NCBI GenBank assembly: GCA_021160885.1
Contig: JAGHBR010000369.1
Coordinates: 1 to 5,588, forward strand
Origin: Caldisericaceae bacterium
Lineage (GTDB): Bacteria > Calditrichota > Calditrichia > Calditrichales > Calditrichaceae
Direction: 5' to 3'
Length of the DNA stretch: 5,588 nt
Shown here: piece after piece, positions 1 through 5,588 of the stretch
Layout of the letters: the number at the start of each line of letters is the position of its first letter
How positions within the stretch are numbered: position 1 is the first letter of the stretch
Position numbers and translations under genes: made by a program
Notes under the pieces: generated by a model
The model's database searches: none
The model's input: only the letters and a program-made list of their open reading frames with translations
Told to the model about the DNA's origin: nothing

Positions 1-2
1 GA

Positions 3-68
3 ATTAAGGGATGTAGTTTTTTTGATCAATTGAAAAAGGCAGTTGTTGATGTTAAATTAAAATGCTAA
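3..68 (+). CDS. Possible 3' end of an upstream gene (partial)
   Basis: Reading from base 3, this frame is open from the window edge to TAA at 66-68 and would encode a 21-residue tail beginning IKGCSFFDQLKK. It would end 24 bases before the transporter start, a spacing that suits an operon. The other plus frames close earlier (a stop at 5-7 in one and at 31-33 in the other), and all minus frames are closed, so if a gene enters from the left this is the longest candidate. A 21-codon open stretch can easily occur by chance in AT-rich DNA, and I recognise no family in it. Confidence 0.3.
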   Translation: MKGCSFFDQLKKAVVDVKLKC

Positions 69-81
69 TGGCGATAAACTC

Positions 82-95
82 AGGAACAGATTGTG
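82..95 (+). promoter_or_regulatory. Ribosome binding site and GTG start of the MFS gene
   Basis: AGGA at 82-85 lies seven bases before GTG at 93-95, a normal Shine-Dalgarno distance. The same frame has a TAA stop at 75-77, so the protein cannot begin further upstream. No in-frame ATG occurs before the first conserved transporter residues (the first internal Met is residue 73, inside motif A), so GTG is the supported start. Confidence 0.7.
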
Positions 96-1343
96 CGGCC
101 TTTTAAAAATATTCAATATTACAAGTTTTGCGCTTATGGTTTCTTTAAAAATCTGCGTTTTTTTGACGCCTTTCTGATTCGCATTTTTCGTGAGGCAGGA
201 CTTTCCTATTTGCAAATCGGATTGCTTTATTCCATCAGGGAAATTTCCAAAAATTTATTTGAAATTCCTTCAGGCCTGGTTGCCGACACTTTTGGTCGCA
301 AAAAAGCCATGCTCTTTTCCTTTGGTTCTTACATTTTTTCGTTCTTAGTTTTTTATTTTGGTTCTGCATTTCTGGTTTTTGCAGCCGCCATGGTATTTTT
401 TGGTTTCGGCGAAGCTTTCCGTTCCGGCACACACAAAGCGATGATTCTGCGCTTTTTGGAAGAGCACAACTGGGCCTCATTAAAAACACAATTTTACGGG
501 CGCACTCGTTCCTGGAGCCAGATCGGTTCTGCCCTTAGTTCTTTGCTGGCTGCGGGCGTCATCTTTTTTACTCATCAATACCGTGCCTTGTTTTTGATCT
601 CAACTATTCCCTACATCATTGATTTTCTGAATTTGGCCAGCTACCCCAATTACCTGGACAATGCCCAACGGCAGTTAAACCAAAATTTTATTGAAAGGCT
701 AAAAAACAATCTTCGAGATTATTTTAAACAATTCCGTCAACTGCATCAGGTGCGGGCCTTTTTCAGCGCAGCTTCGTTTGGTGGCTTTTTTAAAACTTTA
801 AAAGATTATCTGCAACCTTTGTTGCAAACACTTGCATTACAATTGCCGTTGTTTTTGGCATTAAACCAGAAACAGCGGGCCGCCCTTTTGATTGGCCTCA
901 GTTATTTCCTGTTGTATTTATTAACCTCCTTTAGCTCACGGCAGGCTTTTAAAGTAGAAGCACGTTTTAAGAATCTACCACTGGCTATTGATGTGGCTTA
1001 TCTGGTAGGCGTATTAGCCGTAGTTTTTTCCGGTCTCTTTCTTTCCTTTAAATTTACACTGATAGCGGCTTTGCTTTACGTTGGTCTTTATTTGATTCAG
1101 AACATCCGGCGTCCGTTGATTGTCAGCTACTTAAGCGAGATTTTACCTTCCAACATCATGGCCTCTGGCTTAAGTACAGCCTCTCAGTTAGAAACCCTGC
1201 TGGTCATTATTACCAGCCCCCTTTTAGGGGCGCTGGTGGATCATTTAGGATTGGGGCCTGGCATTTTAATAATCGGTCTGCTTTATTTACTGTTTTTCTT
1301 TTTGGTGCGCTTAAGCCCGAATCAATCAAAAATGCTTAACTGA
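93..1343 (+). CDS. Major facilitator superfamily (MFS) transporter
   Basis: This encodes a 416-residue inner-membrane secondary transporter, the usual length for a 12-helix MFS protein. The clearest signature is motif A in the loop between helices 2 and 3: EIPSGLVADTFGRKK at residues 57-71, with the conserved Gly61, Asp65, Gly68, Arg69 and Lys70. The preceding LSYLQIGLLYSI (37-48) and the later GEAFRSGTHKAMI (106-118) fit helices 2 and 4 of the group whose members carry an F-E-I-P-(S/T)-G-x-x-A-D motif. A basic, hydrophilic loop at about residues 185-222 separates the two six-helix halves. The C-terminal half is very hydrophobic, with SEILPSNIMASGLSTASQLE near residue 350. The substrate cannot be read from the sequence; such proteins are often annotated as drug or sugar exporters without proof. 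Its 3' end overlaps the convergent DUF72 gene by 22 bp. No frameshift or truncation is seen. Confidence 0.9.
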   Translation: MRPFKNIQYYKFCAYGFFKNLRFFDAFLIRIFREAGLSYLQIGLLYSIREISKNLFEIPSGLVADTFGRKKAMLFSFGSYIFSFLVFYFGSAFLVFAAAMVFFGFGEAFRSGTHKAMILRFLEEHNWASLKTQFYGRTRSWSQIGSALSSLLAAGVIFFTHQYRALFLISTIPYIIDFLNLASYPNYLDNAQRQLNQNFIERLKNNLRDYFKQFRQLHQVRAFFSAASFGGFFKTLKDYLQPLLQTLALQLPLFLALNQKQRAALLIGLSYFLLYLLTSFSSRQAFKVEARFKNLPLAIDVAYLVGVLAVVFSGLFLSFKFTLIAALLYVGLYLIQNIRRPLIVSYLSEILPSNIMASGLSTASQLETLLVIITSPLLGALVDHLGLGPGILIIGLLYLLFFFLVRLSPNQSKMLN

Positions 1344-2131
1344 TTTTGAATGAGTTCCAACATCTGTTTGGCATTTTTAATCGCCTGTCCGCGTGGATGG
1401 TTGTTAAAAAAGATGTAAGTTCGGTAGGTTTTTTGTAAAAGCTGGGCAATATTGGGCATCCATTCCTGTAATTCTTCTTTTGTGTAAAGATAATCATACC
1501 TTGCAGAACCTTCGCCATCCCACCACTGCTGAGCATTGCGACCGTGAAACCGTACGTAACTTAATTTAGTGGTGGCAATGGCCTGCGGCGGTAAAAGTCC
1601 GGGGAGCTGTGGTTGGTCCACATTTACGTAACTAATATCATTTTCTTTTAAAAAATGATACATGGCTGGCTTAACCCAGCTGATATGGCGGAATTCCACA
1701 AACATCGGAAAGCCTTTTAGCAATTGCCTGGTTTGCAGCAAGTATTTGCGGTTGGTTTCATTGTTTTTGAAAGAATAAGGGAACTGAGCCAAAAAACCGT
1801 GGAATTTGCCACTGTCAATCATTGGTTGCAAAGCATCTAACAACTGATTAATGGCGCTTTCGTTTTCCTGACGCCGATGTGTGGTTTCCTGATTGGTTTT
1901 TACAATAAAACAGAAATTGGGCGGTGTCTTTTCCACCATTCGGCGAATTACGAACTGGTTGGGAATGGCGTAATAGGTGCTGTTAATTTCTACAGCATTA
2001 AAAAATTGCGCGTAAAATTCTAAAAAATTACTTTTAGGTAAATTCACGGGGTAAAAATGATTGCGCCAGTCTTCATAACTGTAACCGGAGGTGCCAATTT
2101 TAACTTCAATTCTGATTTCTGGTGAATCCAT
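1322..2131 (-). CDS. DUF72 / YecE-family protein
   Basis: This encodes a 269-residue protein of the DUF72 (YecE, COG1801) family, which folds as a TIM barrel and has no established enzymatic activity. Family landmarks appear in order: IGTSGYSYEDW at residues 12-22, VEINSTYY at 47-54, LAQFPYSFK at 114-122, VEFRHISW at 145-152, NVDQP at 170-174, YVRFHGRN at 192-199 followed by a Trp-Trp pair, and FFNNHPRGQAIKNA at 241-254. These conserved polar and aromatic residues would line the barrel mouth. The start is ATG at 2131-2129, preceded on the minus strand by AGGGG four bases away. The frame stays open upstream to 2506, but that part is antisense to the SDR gene and has no DUF72 similarity, so it is excluded. 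The protein looks complete and cytoplasmic (no signal peptide). It is divergent from the SDR gene and overlaps the transporter tail. Family assignment is secure; function is unknown. Confidence 0.92.
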   Translation of the reverse strand: MDSPEIRIEVKIGTSGYSYEDWRNHFYPVNLPKSNFLEFYAQFFNAVEINSTYYAIPNQFVIRRMVEKTPPNFCFIVKTNQETTHRRQENESAINQLLDALQPMIDSGKFHGFLAQFPYSFKNNETNRKYLLQTRQLLKGFPMFVEFRHISWVKPAMYHFLKENDISYVNVDQPQLPGLLPPQAIATTKLSYVRFHGRNAQQWWDGEGSARYDYLYTKEELQEWMPNIAQLLQKTYRTYIFFNNHPRGQAIKNAKQMLELIQNQLSIFD

Positions 2132-2161
2132 AATTCCCCTGAGTTTTACAAAAACAAAATA

Positions 2162-2190
2162 ATTATAAAAACAAAAAAAATCAAAAGGAA
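2162..2190 (-). promoter_or_regulatory. Candidate promoter for the DUF72 gene
   Basis: On the minus strand a perfect TATAAT lies at 2167-2162, which would place the transcript start near 2155 and give a leader of about 24 bases before the DUF72 ATG. The hexamer at the standard 17-base distance is TTCCTT (2190-2185), a poor -35 match, and the better TTGATT (2184-2179) is only 11 bases away. The region is extremely AT-rich, so a chance TATAAT is possible. The proposed -35 region would coincide with the ribosome binding site of the divergent SDR gene. No clear forward promoter was found for the SDR: TTTACA at 2145-2150 and TATAAA at 2164-2169 are only 13 bases apart. Confidence 0.35.
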
Positions 2191-2195
2191 GCAAG

Positions 2196-2915
2196 ATGCA
2201 ACATTTTTTGATCGTCGGTTGCACTTCGGGCATCGGCAAAGCCTTAACAAACAAATTGTTGGAAAATGGGCAAATGGTTACCGGCGTAGGCCGGCAACAA
2301 AATATACTACAAACTTTCAGGGAAAAGTTTCCGGATCGTTTTAATGGTATTGTTTTAGATTTAAGAGAAACGGCCACCATCGAAACCACATTAAATGAAA
2401 GCCTGAAGAATCGGCCTCTCCTTGATGTAGTTGTTTTACTGTCCAGCATTACAGGCGAAAACCCTGAGTTGGAATGGAGCATTGAAGAAGATGTCATCCG
2501 CACCAATGTACTGGGCTGGTCGGCAGTTGCCCTGTGGGCAGCCCGCCATTTTGAAAGACAGGGTAAAGGTCATCTGGTTGGCATTACATCACTGGCTAAA
2601 TATCTGGCCAGCGTTAATCCTTCTTACATTGCCAGTAAAGCCTTTGAAGGTAAATTATTAGACGGTCTGCGCTTGCGTCTGGAACCTAAAGGAATTTGGG
2701 TTACAGAAATTTTACCCGGCTTTGTTGAAACGCCCATGATTGCCAGACAAAAAAGAAAATTTTGGGCCATTTCTGCTGAGAAAGCAGCTCATTGCATTTT
2801 AGGAAGTATTGAAAAAAAGAAACGACGAGCTGTTATTTCCAAACGCTGGAAAATTTTTCGATTGCTGGCCCCACATATTAGCGCCAGGCTACAGCTAAAA
2901 ATTTTCAAATTATGA
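2196..2915 (+). CDS. Short-chain dehydrogenase/reductase (SDR)
   Basis: This encodes a 239-residue cytoplasmic NAD(P)-dependent oxidoreductase with a Rossmann fold. The N-terminal cofactor site is GCTSGIG (residues 8-14), matching the Gly-x3-Gly-x-Gly pattern of classical SDRs. Arg33 after the second strand (VTGVGR) suggests NADP(H), by family precedent. Asp55 (VLDL) fits the adenine-contacting Asp. Asn104, Ser132, Tyr144 and Lys148 (SYIASK) can form the catalytic tetrad, and LPGFVETPM (173-181) is the usual PG loop. Two departures: the NNAG motif expected near residue 83 is replaced by LSSITG, and Ser132 to Tyr144 is 12 residues rather than the common 13. The C-terminus (from about 207) is basic, with EKKKRR and a hydrophobic tail, as in some SDRs thought to contact membranes. 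Start ATG follows AAGGAA by five bases. The substrate is unknown, and neighbouring genes give no clue. Confidence 0.9.
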   Translation: MQHFLIVGCTSGIGKALTNKLLENGQMVTGVGRQQNILQTFREKFPDRFNGIVLDLRETATIETTLNESLKNRPLLDVVVLLSSITGENPELEWSIEEDVIRTNVLGWSAVALWAARHFERQGKGHLVGITSLAKYLASVNPSYIASKAFEGKLLDGLRLRLEPKGIWVTEILPGFVETPMIARQKRKFWAISAEKAAHCILGSIEKKKRRAVISKRWKIFRLLAPHISARLQLKIFKL

Positions 2916-2966
2916 TTATGTTTATTCCTTTTGTACCGAAGGTCAAAGGTTGCCGGAACAATCCAT

Positions 2967-2993
2967 TTGATAAATCATAAATTAATTTGTAAT
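2967..2993 (+). promoter_or_regulatory. Candidate promoter of the uppS cluster
   Basis: TTGATA at 2967-2972 matches the -35 consensus at five of six positions, and TGTAAT at 2988-2993 matches the -10 at five of six. They are separated by 15 bases, shorter than the preferred 16-18. Transcription would start near 3000, about 35 bases before the uppS start. The 119-bp gap after the SDR gene is the only sizeable spacer before the tightly packed uppS, membrane-protein and folC genes, so a promoter is expected here. I see no GC-rich hairpin with a U tract ending the SDR transcript, so read-through from the SDR is also possible. Confidence 0.3.
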
Positions 2994-3015
2994 TTAAAAA
3001 CTTGTAGTTTGTAAC
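2987..3015 (+). repeat. Imperfect tandem repeat in the uppS leader
   Basis: Two adjacent units, TTGTAATTTAAAAAC (2987-3001) and TTGTAGTTTGTAAC (3002-3015), share the TTGTA head, a central TTT and an AAC end, differing by substitutions and one base of length. They lie between the candidate -35 region and the ribosome binding site of uppS. Such low-complexity AT-rich similarity may be accidental. Overlapping the left edge is a 7-bp inverted repeat (TAAATTA at 2978-2984 and TAATTTA at 2990-2996) made only of A and T, too weak to act as a terminator. Confidence 0.35.
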
Positions 3016-3025
3016 ATTCAACATC

Positions 3026-3037
3026 AGGTGAAAATTG
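3026..3037 (+). promoter_or_regulatory. Ribosome binding site and TTG start of uppS
   Basis: AGGTG at 3026-3030 lies four bases before TTG at 3035-3037. In the uppS frame a TGA stop occupies 3029-3031, inside this same ribosome binding site, so the protein cannot start upstream. The next in-frame ATG encodes Met24 of the conserved MDGNGRW motif and would delete the normal N-terminus. The GTG at 3028-3030 is out of frame. TTG is therefore the only reasonable start. Confidence 0.75.
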
Positions 3038-3811
3038 AGACTCGAAGAAAAGATTCAAATCATAAAAGAAACGGGTAACATCCCACGTCATGTGGGCATT
3101 ATTATGGATGGCAATGGCCGCTGGGCTAAACGGCGTGGGCTGCCGCGCGTTGCCGGGCACAATGAAGGCGTCAATTCTGTAGAAAGCGTTGTGGAAGCCT
3201 GTGGACAATTAGGCATCGATTATTTGACCATTTACACTTTTTCTGAAGAAAACTGGCGCCGACCAAGCTGGGAAGTGGCTTCTTTAATGCAGCTGCTGGT
3301 AACTACCATAAATCGTAAAATTAAACGTTTGATGGATCAAAATGTTAAAATCCTGACCATAGGTAATCTGGACAAACTGCCCGATTACGCCCGTAAGGCC
3401 ATGCTTAAAGCCATGGAAATGACGCGGGACAATACCGGTCTCACTTTAAACGTGGCCCTTAGTTATGGCGGGCGTCAGGAGCTTGTCGATAGCTTTAAAA
3501 AATTGGCTTTGCAGATTAAACAGGGCTTAATTGATGCGGATGAAATCGATGAGCAACTGGTTGCTCAAAATCTTTACACTGCCAATCAACCCGATCCGGA
3601 TCTGGTAATCCGTACCGGAGGAGAGCGAAGAATCAGCAATTTTCTTCTCTGGCAGATTGCCTACGCCGAAATCTATTTTACACGAACAGCCTGGCCAGAT
3701 TTCAGAAAACCACAATTTGTAGATGCTATTTGGGATTATGCCCGGCGGGAACGACGTTTCGGCATGGTTAGTGAACAACTGAATAAAGAGACTATTTTAC
3801 AAAACGTATAA
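3035..3811 (+). CDS. uppS: Undecaprenyl pyrophosphate synthase (cis-prenyltransferase)
   Basis: This encodes a 258-residue cis-prenyltransferase, close to the 253 residues of the E. coli enzyme. The family reaction adds eight isopentenyl diphosphates to farnesyl diphosphate to give C55 undecaprenyl diphosphate, the carrier for peptidoglycan and surface polysaccharides; the protein is cytosolic and acts at the membrane face. All key motifs are present: HVGIIMDGNGRWAKRRG (19-35) with catalytic Asp25, His42 (AGH), FSEENWRRP (69-77) with Asn73 and Arg76, YGGRQE (144-149), IRTGGERRISNFLLWQ (192-207) with the diphosphate-binding Arg193 and Arg199 and Ser201, and AYAE with Glu212, the metal-site Glu. 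Chain length is inferred from family, not proven. The start is TTG. The TAA stop overlaps the next ATG by one base, indicating translational coupling. No cdsA, frr or dxr, which are common uppS neighbours, lies beside it in this window. Confidence 0.97.
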   Translation: MRLEEKIQIIKETGNIPRHVGIIMDGNGRWAKRRGLPRVAGHNEGVNSVESVVEACGQLGIDYLTIYTFSEENWRRPSWEVASLMQLLVTTINRKIKRLMDQNVKILTIGNLDKLPDYARKAMLKAMEMTRDNTGLTLNVALSYGGRQELVDSFKKLALQIKQGLIDADEIDEQLVAQNLYTANQPDPDLVIRTGGERRISNFLLWQIAYAEIYFTRTAWPDFRKPQFVDAIWDYARRERRFGMVSEQLNKETILQNV

Positions 3812-4224
3812 TGGAAGAAGCACCAAAAAAGCCTCTAAAAAATTTTAGTATTTCGTTTAAGTATTTCATTCTTGCCTTTTGGAAAACCATTTTGGCCTGG
3901 GTGATTATTGTAACCTTTGTGGTGGTAGCCATCCATTTAAAAGTGGACAAATCGGTCATTGGTGGGGCGGTTGTCATTTTTGGTATTATTTCACAGGCGT
4001 TTATCGGCTTATTGAACATTATTGGCCTTATTCCTATCATCGGCCCAATTGCCGCTAAAATTCTAGCGCTGCCCTTTTTTTGGCTGTTAAATGCCATGGG
4101 CTACTTTGTTTCCATTTTGGCCATTAAACGAGGTTACACCACTGAAGTGGTTAATTATCGCATTTTGACCGTTGTTTTTTTAATTGGCATTGTTATTGGA
4201 TTTATCATCGGAAAGCTGATTTAA
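3811..4224 (+). CDS. Four-helix membrane protein of unknown function
   Basis: This 137-residue protein belongs to no family I recognise. It begins with a short charged, lysine-rich cytoplasmic-type segment (residues 1-17, MEEAPKKPLK...), then about four hydrophobic helices at roughly 26-43, 49-74, 76-105 and 117-136. The loops are short and include HLKVDKS (42-48) and AIKRGYTTEVVNYR (104-117). By the positive-inside rule, the basic IKRGY loop and the lysine-rich N-terminus may both lie inside the cell. A Gly/Pro/Ile-rich hinge, GLIPIIGP (72-79), sits between helices 2 and 3. No cysteine, metal site or catalytic motif stands out, and there is no cleavable signal peptide. The ATG shares its A with the uppS TAA stop, and no Shine-Dalgarno sequence precedes it, so its translation probably depends on ribosomes finishing uppS. 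folC starts four bases after it. Context allows a role near the lipid carrier or envelope, but this is conjecture. Confidence 0.85.
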   Translation: MEEAPKKPLKNFSISFKYFILAFWKTILAWVIIVTFVVVAIHLKVDKSVIGGAVVIFGIISQAFIGLLNIIGLIPIIGPIAAKILALPFFWLLNAMGYFVSILAIKRGYTTEVVNYRILTVVFLIGIVIGFIIGKLI

Positions 4225-4228
4225 TCAA

Positions 4229-5521
4229 ATGACTTACAAGGAAACCATCCAGCAAATTTACGATCTACAAGAATTTGCCATCAAACTTGGTCTGGAAAAT
4301 ATTAGCGCGCTTGCCAACCGGCTGGGGAATCCACACCTAAAATATCCGGTGATTCATATTGCCGGAACCAATGGCAAAGGGTCAACCGCATTTTTCATCC
4401 ACCAGTTACTGCAACATCACGGACTTAAAAGCGGCCTGTTTACCAGCCCTCATTTAACCGATTATCGCGAACGCATCCGCGTTGGGGATGAATTAATTTC
4501 ACCATACTATGTAATAGATTTCTGGCGCCATAACAAAGATTACATTCTTAAACAAAAAGCCACTTTTTTTGACACTACCACAGCACTGGCCTTTCAATAT
4601 TTTACCGATCAAAAAGTTGACGTGGCCGTGATTGAAACCGGACTGGGGGGCAGGCTGGATTCCACTAATATTGTACAACCGGAAATCGTGGTTTTAACGC
4701 CGGTTGACTTTGATCACCAGAAACAACTGGGCAACACGTTATCTTCCATTGCACGTGAAAAAGCAGGCATCATTAAACCAGGAGCTACCGTTTTTTGCGC
4801 ATCCCAGCCGCCAGATGTGTTAAATGTTTTTTTAAAACATGTGGAAAATCTAAGAAAGTTTCGGTATTTACCCGATCTGATAAAAATTAAACCTGGGCAT
4901 AGTTCCCTGGACGGGCAAAATTTTAAGATCTATTTTATTTCAGAACAACAGGAGATGGATTTTAAGTCGCTGCAATGCGGACATTTTCAAACCCAAAACC
5001 AGGCATTAGCATTGCTGGTAGTCAACGATTTTCTCAGAAAAAAACAATTAAACTGGGACCCGCAAACGATTCAACAAGTCTTTTCAACTCGTTTATGGCC
5101 AGGCCGTCTGCAAACAGTGCATCTTAAACCAAGAATCATTTTTGATGTCAGCCACAACCTGGCCGGAATTAAAGGTACGCTTGAATTCGTTAAAAAGAAT
5201 ATAGCGGAAAATAAAATCTATTTGTTAATCGGGCTTTTAGAATACAAAGATTACAAAAATATTGTAACTTTCTTAAGCAAACAAAATCTGAATATTTACC
5301 TGACCGAACCTAAAACGGAAAAAAAATTGCCTGCGGTCAAACTAAAAACAGCCTTTAAGCAGCTGAATAAAGAAACGTCCCTATTGCCCGATCCGGTTAA
5401 AGCTGTTAAATTATTAAAAACACAGTTGGCCGATGATGAACTGTTACTAGTGATGGGCAGCCACTATTTAATAGGACATTTAATGAATCAGTTAAAAACC
5501 GATCTTGAATTAAAATGGTAA
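4229..5521 (+). CDS. folC: Folylpolyglutamate synthase / dihydrofolate synthase
   Basis: This encodes a 430-residue ATP-dependent ligase of the Mur/FolC superfamily, a usual length for FolC. In the family it adds glutamate to dihydropteroate and/or further glutamates to reduced folates in the cytosol. The ATP P-loop is HIAGTNGKGST (43-53). Further landmarks are TSPHL (72-76) with RERIRV (80-85), ETGLGGRLDSTN (136-147), FDHQKQLG (161-168) and REKAGIIKPG (176-185), where Lys178 is the expected carbamylated lysine. In the C-terminal half, GHFQTQNQALAL (251-262), RLWPGRLQ (288-295), FDVSHN (305-310) and MGSHYLIG fit the glutamate-ligase domain. The usual DGAHN is DVSHN here, with the Asp, His and Asn retained. 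Whether it has both activities or only one cannot be told. It starts four bases after the membrane-protein stop, with only a distant GGAAAG (4210-4215) as possible ribosome binding site, consistent with coupling. accD, a frequent folC neighbour elsewhere, is absent. Confidence 0.95.
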   Translation: MTYKETIQQIYDLQEFAIKLGLENISALANRLGNPHLKYPVIHIAGTNGKGSTAFFIHQLLQHHGLKSGLFTSPHLTDYRERIRVGDELISPYYVIDFWRHNKDYILKQKATFFDTTTALAFQYFTDQKVDVAVIETGLGGRLDSTNIVQPEIVVLTPVDFDHQKQLGNTLSSIAREKAGIIKPGATVFCASQPPDVLNVFLKHVENLRKFRYLPDLIKIKPGHSSLDGQNFKIYFISEQQEMDFKSLQCGHFQTQNQALALLVVNDFLRKKQLNWDPQTIQQVFSTRLWPGRLQTVHLKPRIIFDVSHNLAGIKGTLEFVKKNIAENKIYLLIGLLEYKDYKNIVTFLSKQNLNIYLTEPKTEKKLPAVKLKTAFKQLNKETSLLPDPVKAVKLLKTQLADDELLLVMGSHYLIGHLMNQLKTDLELKW

Positions 5522-5540
5522 AAATTTAAAAAAGATTGTT

Positions 5541-5588
5541 ATGGAACCTTTTAAAAAAAATTATCGTACTTTTATTTACAAATCATGC
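5541..5588 (+). CDS. 5' end of a further gene (partial, runs off the window)
   Basis: ATG at 5541 opens a frame that continues for 16 codons to the last base of the window (MEPFKKNYRTFIYKSC). It lies 19 bases after the folC stop on the same strand, which suits a next cistron of the same operon. The upstream bases (AAAAAAGATTGTT) give only a weak ribosome binding site. The residues seen are basic and mildly hydrophobic; they are too few to assign a family or to say whether a signal peptide follows. A chance open stretch is possible. Confidence 0.5.
   Translation, partial: MEPFKKNYRTFIYKSC

Noticed and set aside
1328..1378. Inverted repeat AAAAATGC / GCATTTTT as a bidirectional terminator
   Set aside because: The stem is AT-rich, the 35-base loop is long, and both arms lie in coding sequence; not enough to annotate as a terminator.
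1336..1536. A 66-codon minus-strand frame inside the DUF72 gene
   Set aside because: It lies in a different frame of the same strand as a well-conserved gene and has no ribosome binding site or recognisable content.
2132..2506. A 125-codon N-terminal extension of the DUF72 reading frame on the minus strand
   Set aside because: It is antisense to conserved SDR coding sequence, resembles no part of the DUF72 family, and the ATG at 2131 has a ribosome binding site and begins just before the conserved barrel start.
2941..2951. Short direct repeat of GGT separated by CAAA (GGTCAAAGGT) after the SDR gene
   Set aside because: Too short to be meaningful and with no second copy elsewhere in the window.
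2975..3208. A 77-codon minus-strand frame opposite the uppS start
   Set aside because: It is antisense to the conserved uppS N-terminus, and its sequence looks like the complement of that coding region rather than a protein family.
3792..4097. A 101-codon minus-strand frame opposite the small membrane protein
   Set aside because: The plus-strand frame has strong membrane-protein character, coupled start and operon context; the minus frame is Met/Ile/Lys-rich as expected from reversing hydrophobic codons.

Overview
This is an ordinary-looking bacterial chromosomal segment, AT-leaning (roughly 40% G+C by eye), densely coded on both strands. It has a housekeeping core: undecaprenyl pyrophosphate synthase and folylpolyglutamate synthase. 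There are no RNA genes, insertion sequences, CRISPR arrays, phage genes or attachment sites that I can see. The use of uppS and folC marks a bacterium. Nothing in the window fixes the phylum. Codon and gene style would fit a member of the FCB/Calditrichota neighbourhood, but that is only an impression.

Layout. Positions 1-92 hold what may be the tail of an upstream plus-strand gene and the ribosome binding site of the next one. Positions 93-1343 (+) encode a 416-residue major facilitator superfamily transporter with a GTG start. It converges on, and overlaps by 22 bp, a minus-strand DUF72/YecE-family gene (1322-2131). A 64-bp, very AT-rich divergent spacer (2132-2195) separates that gene from a plus-strand short-chain dehydrogenase/reductase (2196-2915). 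A 119-bp spacer with a possible promoter and a small imperfect tandem repeat precedes a tight plus-strand cluster: uppS (TTG start, 3035-3811), a 137-residue four-helix membrane protein of unknown function whose ATG overlaps the uppS stop by one base (3811-4224), folC four bases later (4229-5521), and 19 bp after that the first 16 codons of another reading frame that runs off the window (5541 onward).

How the genes relate. UppS makes the C55 lipid carrier for peptidoglycan and other surface polymers, and FolC makes and polyglutamylates folates. These are not steps of one pathway, so the cluster looks like a housekeeping operon rather than a dedicated system. The small membrane protein coupled to uppS is the only real unknown. 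The transporter, DUF72 protein and SDR have recognisable families but no sequence evidence of substrate. I found no convincing sign of a new defence, mobile or regulatory system; the findings below are modest and are scored accordingly.
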